A stretch of 64,000 nucleotides of DNA from Mumia sp. ZJ1417. Lineage in GTDB: Bacteria; Actinomycetota; Actinomycetes; Propionibacteriales; Nocardioidaceae. The stretch covers positions 1,984,001-2,048,000 of the forward strand of contig NZ_CP059901.1 of the NCBI RefSeq assembly GCF_014127285.1, read 5' to 3'. Position 1 is the first letter of the stretch. Each line of letters starts with the position of its first letter. Below are positions 17,267 through 25,494 of this stretch, one piece after another. The position numbers and the translations under genes were made by a program. The notes under the pieces were generated by a model. The model was given only the letters and a program-made list of their open reading frames with translations, was not told the origin of the DNA and made no database searches.

Positions 17267-18313
17267 TCAGGCCGGGATCGTGGCCGTGTCGATGACGAAC
17301 CGATAGCGCACGTCGGAGGCCACGACCCGGTCGTACGCCTTGTCGACGTCGTCGGCGGTGATGGTCTCGATCTCGGCGCCGATCCCGTGCTTGGCGCAGA
17401 AGTCGAGCATCTCCTGCGTCTCGCGGATGCCGCCGATGTTGGAGCCGGTCAGGCTGCGACGGCCTCCGATGAGGGAGAAGGCGGCGAACTGCTGCTTGTT
17501 CTCCGGCGCGCCGACGAACACCATCGTGCCGTCGAGCGCGAGCGTACGGAGGTAGGCGTCGACCGGGAGGTCGGCCGAGACCGTGTTGATGATGAGGTCG
17601 AACGACCCGCGCAGGCGGCGCAGCGTGTCGCGATCGCCGGTCTCGTAGTGGTCGGCACCGAACCGCAGGCCGTCCTCCTTCTTCGACAGCGTGTGGCTGA
17701 GCACGGTGACCTCGGCGCCGAGCGCGTGCGCGATCTTGACGGCGAGGTGTCCTAGCCCGCCCATGCCGACGACGGCGACCTTGACGCCCGGGCCGGCACC
17801 CCAGTGCTTGAGCGGCGAGTACGTCGTGATGCCGGCGCACAGCAGGGGAGCGGCGACGTCGAGCGAGATGCCCTCGGGGATGCCGAGCACGTAGTTCTCG
17901 TCGACCACGATCTGCGTCGAGTAGCCGCCGTACGTGGGGGAGCCGTCGGCGTACCGGCCGTTGTACGTCGCCACGTTGCCGCGCTCACAGAACTGCTCCT
18001 CGCCCGCGACGCAGTTCGTGCACTCGCGGCAGGAGTCGATGAAGCAGCCGACGCCGACACGGTCTCCGACGGTGTGCTTGGTGACGCCATCGCCGACCGC
18101 GCGCACGACCCCCGCGATCTCGTGGCCGGGCACCATCGGGAAGATCGACGCGCCCCACTCCTCGCGCGCCTGGTGGATGTCGGAGTGGCAGATGCCCGCA
18201 TACGCGATGTCGAGGAGCACGTCGTGCTCACCGAGCTCACGCCGCTCGACCGTCGTGCGCGCGAACGCGGCACCAGCGGACGGGGTGGCCAGGGCGGGGA
18301 CATTGATACTCAT
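17267..18313 (-). CDS. Zinc-dependent NAD(P) alcohol dehydrogenase, CAD/YahK-like
   Basis: A 348-residue medium-chain dehydrogenase. Catalytic zinc ligands are C-H-S-D-I-H in AGICHSDIH and GHEIAG; structural zinc cysteines lie in [15 protein letters not shown]. The cofactor loop is [14 protein letters not shown]. The sequence style ([29 protein letters not shown]) is that of cinnamyl-alcohol/broad-range aldehyde reductases such as YahK and AdhC, usually NADPH-linked. The ATG at 18313 has a strong GAGGAG site. Upstream lie 205 non-coding bases with repeated GTGGCTCACC motifs that could be its control region. Confidence 0.92.
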   Translation of the reverse strand: MSINVPALATPSAGAAFARTTVERRELGEHDVLLDIAYAGICHSDIHQAREEWGASIFPMVPGHEIAGVVRAVGDGVTKHTVGDRVGVGCFIDSCRECTNCVAGEEQFCERGNVATYNGRYADGSPTYGGYSTQIVVDENYVLGIPEGISLDVAAPLLCAGITTYSPLKHWGAGPGVKVAVVGMGGLGHLAVKIAHALGAEVTVLSHTLSKKEDGLRFGADHYETGDRDTLRRLRGSFDLIINTVSADLPVDAYLRTLALDGTMVFVGAPENKQQFAAFSLIGGRRSLTGSNIGGIRETQEMLDFCAKHGIGAEIETITADDVDKAYDRVVASDVRYRFVIDTATIPA

Positions 18314-18381
18314 CGACACTCCTCGGGTGGTTGCTTCGCAGTCTGGCATCCGACCGCGCTCGGCGGCGGCGCGCGGCGGGC

Positions 18382-18475
18382 GGTGAGCCACGGTTGCAGG
18401 AGGTGAGCGAACCCAGTCGGCGTGGCTCACCTGTGGTGTCGGTGGCTCACCAGGACGGCAGGTCGGGGGGGGGGG
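18382..18475. repeat. Repeated GTGGCTCACC motifs and an 11-G run upstream of the alcohol dehydrogenase gene
   Basis: GGTGAGCCAC at 18382-18391 is the exact reverse complement of GTGGCTCACC at 18422-18431 and 18442-18451; the last two are spaced exactly 20 bp. An uninterrupted run of 11 G follows at 18465-18475. All lie in the 205-bp gap between the alcohol dehydrogenase start and the amidohydrolase stop. Three 10-bp sites in two orientations look like binding sites for a dimeric regulator, but could also contribute to a hairpin. The poly-G run may be length-variable. Confidence 0.5.
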
Positions 18476-18518
18476 CACCTCTTTGGCCCTCGTGTGCTGG
18501 CCAAGGCGCAGTACGTCA

Positions 18519-19292
18519 CTACTCGACCAACGGGTGGGGCCAGGGGTCGGTGAGCGCGGTCTCGAGGGCGGCGTCGTCGAGGCCGGCACGGCGCAGCGCC
18601 GCGACCTCCGCGTCGTTGACGCCGAGCGGCAGGTCGCCGTTGCCGAGATCGGTGCCATAGAGGACCCGGCCGCCCGCGGCCTGGAAGCGCCGCAGGTTGT
18701 CGAGCGCGACAGCCTCCGCAGTCTGGTCGCCCGCGTGGATCGCGAGCGTCGAGATCCAGCACTGACCACCCCGTACGGCAGCGTCCACGAGCGCGTCGTC
18801 GACCCGCTCGGTCCACGGCGTATGTGCGAGGGCGTCGACACCGGTGGCGAGTGCACGCGCCGTCATCCCGACGCCCTCCACATGAGCGACGACCGGCAGC
18901 TCGTACGCGTGTGCCGCCGCGACGACCGCGGACAGCGTCCCCTCATCGAGCACGGGCCCGGCGTCGGCGTGCAGCGTCACCTTGACGACGGTCGCCCCGT
19001 ACGACACCTGCTCGGCCACGGCGACGCCGGCATCACCGGGGGAGCGGACCTCGTAGACGCCGCCCTCGGGGCACCACGGCCGGTCGCTCGGGTAGCCGCC
19101 CGGCGCGGTGAGGAACGCCCCCGCGTACGTGGCCCGCAGCCCGCCTGCCGCGGCCAACGACGTCGCGAGCCCGGCCACCACCGACGGGTTCGCACCCAGG
19201 TCGACCACTCCGCCCAGGTCGCTGCGTGTCAGTGCCGCGACGTCGACGAGCTGGAGGTGGACGTGGTGGTCGACGACCCGCGGCACGCTCAC
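18519..19292 (-). CDS. Amidohydrolase-family protein coupled to tryptophan dioxygenase
   Basis: A 257-residue metal-dependent amidohydrolase. VVDHHVHLQ gives the HxH metal ligands near the N-terminus, KVTLHAD a candidate carbamylated lysine or strand-4 region, VVAHVEG and ALAHTPW further histidines, and LYGTDLGN the conserved aspartate. The GTG start at 19292 lies one base after the TDO stop codon, so translation is coupled. Inference: because TDO makes N-formylkynurenine, this enzyme could be the formamidase that removes the formyl group, although known bacterial formamidases are of other folds. It may equally act on another amide or cyclic substrate. Confidence 0.7.
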   Translation of the reverse strand: MSVPRVVDHHVHLQLVDVAALTRSDLGGVVDLGANPSVVAGLATSLAAAGGLRATYAGAFLTAPGGYPSDRPWCPEGGVYEVRSPGDAGVAVAEQVSYGATVVKVTLHADAGPVLDEGTLSAVVAAAHAYELPVVAHVEGVGMTARALATGVDALAHTPWTERVDDALVDAAVRGGQCWISTLAIHAGDQTAEAVALDNLRRFQAAGGRVLYGTDLGNGDLPLGVNDAEVAALRRAGLDDAALETALTDPWPHPLVE

Positions 19293-19293
19293 C

Positions 19294-20181
19294 TCAGCTG
19301 CCGATCTCGGTCCGTACGGCGAAGAGCTCGGGGAAGAACGTGAGGTCGAGCGCACGCTGCAGGAACGGGATGCCGCTCGACCCGCCCGTGCCGCGCTTGT
19401 GCCCGATGATCCGCGCGACCGTGCGCAGGTGGCGGAAGCGCCAGAGCTGGAAGTTCTCCTCGAGGTCGACGAGCTCTTCGCACGTCTCGTACGCCGACCA
19501 GTTCGCCTCGGTGTCGGCATAGATCGCGGTGAACACCGGCACCAGCTCAGGGGTGAACGTCCACGCCTTCGTCACGTCGCGCGTCAGCACCGCCTCGGGG
19601 ATGGGGTAGCCCGCTCGTGCGAGGTAGCGCAGCAGCTCGTCGTACAGCGACGGCTCCTCCAACACGCGGCGCAGCATCGCCTGCTGCCTGGGCTCGGCGT
19701 CGAAGACCTTGAGCATCGCGGCGTTCTTGTTGCCGAGAACGAACTCGACGGCGCGGTACTGGTAGGACTGGAAGCCGCTGGCGTTGCCGAGCACGCCGCG
19801 GAACTGCGCGTACTCCGACGGCGTCAGCGTCGCCAGCACCGACCACTGCTCGGCCAGGGTCGCCTGCACGTGCTTGACGCGCGCGATCCGTTTGAGCGCG
19901 GGCCCGAGCTCGTCCGCGCGCAGCAGCCGGCAGGCGCTCTCCAGCTCGTGCAGCACCAGCTTGAGCCACAGCTCGGTCGTCTGGTGCTGAACGATGAACA
20001 GCAGCTCGTCATGGTGCTCGGGGCTGCTCACCGGACGCTGCGCGGAGAGCAGCGTGTCGAGGTCGAGATAGCCCCCGTACGTCATCCGGTCGCGGAAGTC
20101 GGTGACGACGCCGGCCTCGACGGTGCGGGTGTTGTCGTGCACCCCGTCGGGTGTCTCTCGCGAACTGTCTTGGGAACTCAC
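19294..20181 (-). CDS. kynA: Tryptophan 2,3-dioxygenase
   Basis: A 295-residue haem dioxygenase that opens the indole ring of L-tryptophan to N-formylkynurenine. Recognised: [47 protein letters not shown] and [20 protein letters not shown], which contains the proximal haem histidine. The GTG at 20181 was chosen because TACGGT lies 6 bases upstream (leaderless arrangement) and homologues begin shortly before the TYGGYL motif. It is divergent from the siderophore operon; the iron box at 20241-20259 is 60 bases upstream. No kynureninase is nearby. Confidence 0.95.
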   Translation of the reverse strand: MSSQDSSRETPDGVHDNTRTVEAGVVTDFRDRMTYGGYLDLDTLLSAQRPVSSPEHHDELLFIVQHQTTELWLKLVLHELESACRLLRADELGPALKRIARVKHVQATLAEQWSVLATLTPSEYAQFRGVLGNASGFQSYQYRAVEFVLGNKNAAMLKVFDAEPRQQAMLRRVLEEPSLYDELLRYLARAGYPIPEAVLTRDVTKAWTFTPELVPVFTAIYADTEANWSAYETCEELVDLEENFQLWRFRHLRTVARIIGHKRGTGGSSGIPFLQRALDLTFFPELFAVRTEIGS

Positions 20182-20240
20182 CTCGCCACCGTATGCGATG
20201 TGAAGCAGTGCGCGAGCGGGCAATGCCGAGGTGCGCTAAC

Positions 20241-20259
20241 TTAGGCAAGCCAAACCTAA
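20241..20259 (+). promoter_or_regulatory. DtxR/IdeR iron box
   Basis: TTAGGCAAGCCAAACCTAA matches the 19-bp consensus TTAGGTTAGCCTAACCTAA at 16 of 19 positions, with both TTAGG and CCTAA ends perfect. A TAACTT hexamer overlaps its left end (20237-20242) and may be the -10. It lies 61 bases before the first siderophore gene, so Fe2+-loaded IdeR should block transcription when iron is sufficient. It also sits in the upstream region of the divergent TDO gene, which might be affected too. Confidence 0.85.
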
Positions 20260-20319
20260 TTAAGCGCGTCTCCCGCGCCGCCTGGAACGACATCCGTACC
20301 GAGAGCCAGAGGAGCCCGC

Positions 20320-21807
20320 ATGACCTCGTCGTCCCTGCTGACGAACGCCACCTCCGCACGCTACGCCGACACCCTTCACGCCGTCGTCGACCGACTGGCC
20401 GCGCGTGTCGCCGAACGATCCGCCCCCTTCTCCGGGGAACCCCGCGAGACGCTCGAGGGCCTCGTCGCCGCCGTCGACCTGGACGCCCCACCGGTCGGCG
20501 ACACCGCCGCACTGCGCGAGATCGACGAGATGTTCGTCGACAATGCGGTCTGGTTCCACCATCCGGCGTACGCCGCACACCTGAACTGCCCGGTCGCCGT
20601 CCCCGCCGTCGCGGCGGAGGCGGTCCTCGCCGCTGTGAACACGTCGGTCGACACGTACGACCAGTCGACCGTCGGGACCTTCATGGAGCGCCACCTCATC
20701 GCGTGGACTGCGCGCCGCATCGGCTATGCGCACGGCAGCGGCGTGTTCACCTCCGGGGGGACCCAGTCGAACCTGCACGCGCTCTTCCTCGCTCGTGAGG
20801 GAGCGCTGGCCGTGCACGGCACCGGCCTCCTCACCGGGGCCGACCGCGCCGCGCTCCAGCAGCGGATGCTCGTCGTCGCCACCGACACCAGCCACTTCAG
20901 TGTCCAGAAGTCGGCGCTGCTGCTCGGTCTCGGCGAGGACGCCGTCGTCGCGGTCCCCACCGACGCCGACGGCCGGATGGATCCCGCCGCGCTGCGGATG
21001 ACGCTCGACGTCATCGAGCGCACCGGCCAGATCCCGATGGCCGTCGTCGCCACGGCGGGGACGACCGACCGCGGGTGCATCGATCCGCTCGACGCGATCG
21101 CCGGCGTCTGCGAGTCCTACGGCGCGTGGCTGCACGTCGACGCCGCGTACGGAGGAGGCCTGCTCGTCTCGCCCACGCGCCGTGACCTGCTGTCCGGGAT
21201 CGAGCGCGCCCGCTCGGTGACGGTCGACTTCCACAAGACCTTCTTCCAGCCGGTCTCGTCCAGCGCGATCGTCGTCCGCGAGCGGGCCGACCTCACCAGG
21301 TCCGGATGGCACGCCGACTACCTCAACCCCGAGGGCGCCGAGGAGCCGAACCAGGTCGACACGTCCCTGCAGACGACACGGCGCTTCGACGCGCTCAAGC
21401 TCTGGGCGACGCTGCGTGCGCTCGGGGCGGACGGTGTGGGCGCGATGTTCGACCGCGTGCTCGACCTGGCCGCCGACGTCCATCGGGTCGTCGAGGCGGA
21501 CCCCGACCTCCGGCTCCTCGCCCGGACCGACCTGAGCACGGTGCTGTTCCGCTACCAGCCGTGGGGGACGCCCGACGTCGAGGCCGACAGGCTCGTCCCG
21601 ATGATCCGCTCAGCGATGCTCGCCTCCGGGCGCGCGCTGGTCGCCAAGACCGTCGTGGACGGGCGGCCGTGCCTCAAGCTCACCCTGCTGAACCCGGACG
21701 CGACCGTGGAGGACGTACGGGGTGTGCTGGACGTCGTGAAAGAAGAGGGAGAGCGCGCACGAGAGGCGTGGCGACCGCTCGATCCGCAGGGGGCGGGGGC
21801 GCGATGA
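20320..21807 (+). CDS. desA: PLP-dependent lysine decarboxylase of siderophore biosynthesis (DesA-like)
   Basis: A 495-residue group II decarboxylase. The cofactor sites are FTSGGTQSNLHAL, the conserved aspartate in LHVDAAYGGG, and the Schiff-base lysine Lys306 in VDFHKTFFQPVSS. In desferrioxamine pathways DesA makes cadaverine from lysine. A 2,4-diaminobutyrate or tyrosine decarboxylase has the same fold, but the neighbours (hydroxylase, acyltransferase, NIS synthetase) support lysine. It is the first gene of a six-gene operon behind the iron box; the next gene overlaps its stop by 4 bases. Confidence 0.9.
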   Translation: MTSSSLLTNATSARYADTLHAVVDRLAARVAERSAPFSGEPRETLEGLVAAVDLDAPPVGDTAALREIDEMFVDNAVWFHHPAYAAHLNCPVAVPAVAAEAVLAAVNTSVDTYDQSTVGTFMERHLIAWTARRIGYAHGSGVFTSGGTQSNLHALFLAREGALAVHGTGLLTGADRAALQQRMLVVATDTSHFSVQKSALLLGLGEDAVVAVPTDADGRMDPAALRMTLDVIERTGQIPMAVVATAGTTDRGCIDPLDAIAGVCESYGAWLHVDAAYGGGLLVSPTRRDLLSGIERARSVTVDFHKTFFQPVSSSAIVVRERADLTRSGWHADYLNPEGAEEPNQVDTSLQTTRRFDALKLWATLRALGADGVGAMFDRVLDLAADVHRVVEADPDLRLLARTDLSTVLFRYQPWGTPDVEADRLVPMIRSAMLASGRALVAKTVVDGRPCLKLTLLNPDATVEDVRGVLDVVKEEGERAREAWRPLDPQGAGAR

Positions 21808-23126
21808 CGTACGACCTCGTGGGCATCGGGATCGGCCCGTTCAACCTCGGGCTCGCGTGCCTCTCCGACCCGCTTGACGACGTCGAGGCGTTGTTCCTCG
21901 ACGAGTCACCGGAGTTCCGCTGGCACCCCGGGATGATGATCGAGGGCTCGACGATCCAGGTTCCGTTCCTGGCCGACCTCGTGACGATGGCCGACCCGAC
22001 CTCGCCGTACTCGTTCCTGAGCTTCCTCAAGGCGACCGGTCGGCTCTACCCGTTCTACATCCGTGAGAGCTTCTATCCGCTGCGCGCAGAGTACGACGCA
22101 TACTGCCGCTGGGCCGCTGGCCAGCTCGACTCGCTGCGCTGGGGGCGGCGTGTCGAGGCCGTCGAGCACGACCCGCACGACGACACGTACGTCGTACGCG
22201 CGCGGTGCGCGGACGGTGAGACCGAGACGTACCGGGCTCGGCACCTCGTCCTCGGCACCGGCACCCGTCCGACGGTGCCGCCAGCAGCGCGCGACCTCGC
22301 CGGCCCGTGGCTGCACAGCGCCGACTACCTGCGGCACCGCGAGACGCTGCGCGACGCGGGGAGCATCACGATCGTCGGGAGCGGGCAGTCCGCGGCTGAG
22401 ATCTACCGCGACCTGCTCGAGGACACCCGCGCCGAGACGTACCGGCTCGACTGGATCACGCGCTCGCCGCGCTTCTTCCCGATGGAGTACACCAAGCTCA
22501 CGCTCGAGATGACGTCGCCGGAGTACACCGACCACTTCCACGGGCTGCCGCTGGAGCTGCGCGAGCTTCTCGGCCGCGAGCAGCGCGGCCTCTACAAGGG
22601 CATCAGCGGCGACCTCGTCGACGACATCTACGACACGCTCTACCGCAAGAGCGTCGACGGGCCCGTCCCGACGAGCCTGCTCACCGACACCGCGCTCGTC
22701 GACGCGACGTGGACCGGCGACGAGTACGTCCTGCGCCTGCGGCACGACCAGCTCGGCGAGGAGTACGAGCGGCGTACGGACGCGCTCGTGCTCGCGACCG
22801 GGTACGCGGCGAGCGTGCCCGGGTGCCTCGAGCCGATCCGCGACCTGCTCGCGTTCGACGAGCTCGGCAGGTTCGCGGTGAGCCGCGACTACGCCGTCGA
22901 CGGCGAGCGACGCAGGGTCTTCGTGCAGAACGGCGAGGAGCACACGCACGGCATCACGGCTCCGGACCTCGGGTTCGGGGCATGGCGCAGCTCCACGATC
23001 CTCGCCGCCATCACCGGTCGCGACGTCTATCCGGTCGAGCAGCGCATCGCCTTCCAGGAGTTCGGGCTGCCCGCCGACGCGAGCCCCGTACGGTCGCAGG
23101 CCCGCGAGGAGGCGAGGCTGCGATGA
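21804..23126 (+). CDS. desB: Lysine/cadaverine N-hydroxylase (DesB-like)
   Basis: A 440-residue flavin N-monooxygenase of the IucD/SidA family. FAD binding: GIGIGPFNLGLA at the N-terminus; family motif FRWHPGMMIEGSTIQVPFL; NADPH binding: IVGSGQSAAEIY; C-terminal LATGYAASVPG. It hydroxylates the free amine of cadaverine to N-hydroxycadaverine using NADPH and O2. The ATG shares the ATGA with the stop of desA. The length and motifs are complete. Confidence 0.93.
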   Translation: MTYDLVGIGIGPFNLGLACLSDPLDDVEALFLDESPEFRWHPGMMIEGSTIQVPFLADLVTMADPTSPYSFLSFLKATGRLYPFYIRESFYPLRAEYDAYCRWAAGQLDSLRWGRRVEAVEHDPHDDTYVVRARCADGETETYRARHLVLGTGTRPTVPPAARDLAGPWLHSADYLRHRETLRDAGSITIVGSGQSAAEIYRDLLEDTRAETYRLDWITRSPRFFPMEYTKLTLEMTSPEYTDHFHGLPLELRELLGREQRGLYKGISGDLVDDIYDTLYRKSVDGPVPTSLLTDTALVDATWTGDEYVLRLRHDQLGEEYERRTDALVLATGYAASVPGCLEPIRDLLAFDELGRFAVSRDYAVDGERRRVFVQNGEEHTHGITAPDLGFGAWRSSTILAAITGRDVYPVEQRIAFQEFGLPADASPVRSQAREEARLR

Positions 23127-23704
23127 CCGCGCGCACACCCTCCCTCGTCGTCGCGACGGCGGTGGGCGAGATCGCGATCGACCGTGTCGTCCCTTCGCGC
23201 GACGCGGCGCTCGTCGGACGCTGGCTCGCCGACCCGCACGCCGCGTTCTGGCAGATGTCCGACCTCGACGAGGCGCAGGTGCGCCGCTACCTCGACGGCC
23301 TCGACGCCGACCCGCACCAGGACGCGTGGCTGGGGTCCGTCGAGGGGACGCCGACGTTCTTCGCCGAGACGTACGACCCCGCGAAGGTGCTGCTCACCGA
23401 CGTCCACGACGCGCAGCCGGGCGACCTCGGCATGCACGTGCTCGTGTCCGCACCGGGCGAGCACCCTCGTCGTGGCCTGACCGGGGCGGTGATGGCCAGC
23501 GTGATGCGCCTGTGCTTCGAGACGCTCGGCGCTCGGCGCGTGGTGGTCGAGCCGGACGTCCGCAACGAGGCGATCGCCCGCAAGAACGCCCAGGCCGGAT
23601 TCCGCGGGCTGCGCGAGGTCCGGCTCGGCGACAAGATCGCACGGCTGTCGGTCTGCACCCGCGACGACTTCGCCCGCAGCACGCTCGCAGGAGGAGCACG
23701 ATGA
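23123..23704 (+). CDS. desC: Siderophore acyltransferase (DesC/IucB-like GNAT)
   Basis: A 193-residue GNAT-fold acyltransferase of the AlcB/IucB/MbtK group. Seen: WQMSDLDEAQVRRYL near residues 43-57, PGDLGMHVLVSAPGEHPRRG, and the conserved RVVVEPDVRNEAIARKN. In desferrioxamine biosynthesis it acylates N-hydroxycadaverine with succinyl-, acetyl- or other acyl-CoA to give the hydroxamate. It overlaps desB by ATGA and is overlapped by desD by 4 bases. A second acyltransferase of the same group ends the operon. Confidence 0.9.
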   Translation: MTARTPSLVVATAVGEIAIDRVVPSRDAALVGRWLADPHAAFWQMSDLDEAQVRRYLDGLDADPHQDAWLGSVEGTPTFFAETYDPAKVLLTDVHDAQPGDLGMHVLVSAPGEHPRRGLTGAVMASVMRLCFETLGARRVVVEPDVRNEAIARKNAQAGFRGLREVRLGDKIARLSVCTRDDFARSTLAGGAR

Positions 23705-25494
23705 CCCACCCCGCACCCCATCTGAACCCGCGCACGATGGCCGCGGCCCAGCGACACCTCGTCGCCAAGGCTCTCGCGGAGTTCGCCCACGAGCGTCTGC
23801 TGGCTCCGGTCCGCGTCGACGAGGCGACCGCTGCCGACGACGTTTCCGGGACGTACGAGGTCGCGCTCGCCGACCGCACCGTCGTCTACCGCTTCCGCGC
23901 GCAGCAGCTGCGCCTTGAGCACTGGGCCATCGACGAGGCCTCGCTGACCCGTACGGTCGACGGCGTGCCGCGGATGCTCGACGCGTCCGAGCTCGTGGTC
24001 GAGCTGCAGCCGCTCCTGGAGATCCCCGACGCCCTCCTCGCGACCTACCTCGAGGAGATCGCGGCAACGCTCGCCGCCGCGGCGTACAAGATCCACCAGG
24101 GAGGGCCGTCCGCGCTCGAGCTGCTCACCGCCGATCTCCAGACGGTCGAGTCCGCGATGACCGAGGGCCACCCCGGCTTCGTCGCCAACAACGGCCGCAT
24201 CGGATTCGGGCTCGACGCGTACGAGCGGTTCGCCCCGGAGGTAGGCCGCCCGTTCTCGCTGCAGTGGGTCGCTGTACGGCGTGAGGTCTCCCACCTGGCG
24301 CTCGGCGACGGGCTGGACGAGACGTCGCTGTACGAGGGGGAGCTCGACGCCGAGGAGCGCGCGCGCTTCGCCTCGCGTCTCACGGACCAGGGGCTCGACC
24401 CTGCGGCGTACCGGCTCCTGCCCGTCCACCCCTGGCAGTGGGACACGCGGCTGGCGATCACCTTCGCGCCGGACGTGGCGCGGCGTGACCTGGTGCCGCT
24501 CGGTCCGGGGGCCGACGCCTACCAGGCGCAGCAGTCGATCCGGACGATGTTCAACATGTCGCGATCGGACCGTCACTACGTGAAGACGGCGCTCGCCATC
24601 CAGAACATGGGGTTCCTGCGCGGGCTCTCCCCGGCGTACATGCGGCATACCCCGGCGATCAACGACTGGGTCGCCGCACTGGTCGGTGCCGACCCGACAC
24701 TCGCCGCATGCCAGTTCGAGGTGCTGCGCGAGCGCGCGTCGATCGGGTATACCGGCGACGTGTACCACCGCACGTCGACACCCTCGGCCCACCGCAAGAT
24801 GGTTGCCGCGCTGTGGCGGGAGAGCCCAGTGCCGCGGCTCGGTGCGGACGAGCGCCTCGCGACGATGGCGTCGTTGCTCCACCGCGATCGCGACGGCCAC
24901 GCCTACGCGACCGCGATGATCCGCGCGTCGGGCCTCAGTGCTGACGTGTGGGTCGCGCAGTACCTCCACGCCTACCTGCGGCCGGTCGTCCACTGCCTTC
25001 TCGCGCACGACCTCGCCTTCATGCCGCACGGCGAGAACGTCATCCTCGTGATCGCCGACCACGTGCCGCGCCGCGCGCTCATGAAGGACGTGGGGGAGGA
25101 GGTCGTGGTGCTCCGCGATCGCGACCTGCCCGAGGAGGTCTCCCGGATCCGGCAGCCGGTCGACGCCGACGAGCAGGCGCTCGCGATCTTCACCGACGTG
25201 TTCGACGGCGTCCTGCGCCACCTCGCCGGCATCCTGCACGTCGACGGCGTCCTGCCCGAGAGTCGCTTCTGGGCGCTGGTCGCCGAGTGCGTGGACCGGC
25301 ACGCCGCGGAGCACCCGGGGCTCGCGCCGCGGGTGGACCTGCGTGCCGACCGGTTCGCCCACTCGTGCCTCAACCGGCTCCAGCTGCGCAACACGCTGCA
25401 GATGGTCGACCTCGCGAGCCAGTCGGACTCGCTGATCTATGCAGGCACCCTCGCGAACCCGATCGCCCGCAGCGCGGTCGCCGTGCCGGCATGA
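23701..25494 (+). CDS. desD: NIS siderophore synthetase, IucA/IucC family (DesD-like)
   Basis: A 597-residue ATP-dependent synthetase independent of NRPS. Motifs: HPGFVANNGRIGFG (the HP-K-R type substrate/ATP region), LLPVHPWQWDTRLAITF, QQSIRTMFNMSR, and FMPHGENVILV, all typical of type C NIS synthetases, with the FhuF-like C-terminus after about residue 420. DesD-type enzymes oligomerise and cyclise hydroxamated diamine-succinate units into desferrioxamines such as E and B. Placement after desABC supports this role. The ATG overlaps desC by 4 bases. Confidence 0.93.
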   Translation: MTHPAPHLNPRTMAAAQRHLVAKALAEFAHERLLAPVRVDEATAADDVSGTYEVALADRTVVYRFRAQQLRLEHWAIDEASLTRTVDGVPRMLDASELVVELQPLLEIPDALLATYLEEIAATLAAAAYKIHQGGPSALELLTADLQTVESAMTEGHPGFVANNGRIGFGLDAYERFAPEVGRPFSLQWVAVRREVSHLALGDGLDETSLYEGELDAEERARFASRLTDQGLDPAAYRLLPVHPWQWDTRLAITFAPDVARRDLVPLGPGADAYQAQQSIRTMFNMSRSDRHYVKTALAIQNMGFLRGLSPAYMRHTPAINDWVAALVGADPTLAACQFEVLRERASIGYTGDVYHRTSTPSAHRKMVAALWRESPVPRLGADERLATMASLLHRDRDGHAYATAMIRASGLSADVWVAQYLHAYLRPVVHCLLAHDLAFMPHGENVILVIADHVPRRALMKDVGEEVVVLRDRDLPEEVSRIRQPVDADEQALAIFTDVFDGVLRHLAGILHVDGVLPESRFWALVAECVDRHAAEHPGLAPRVDLRADRFAHSCLNRLQLRNTLQMVDLASQSDSLIYAGTLANPIARSAVAVPA

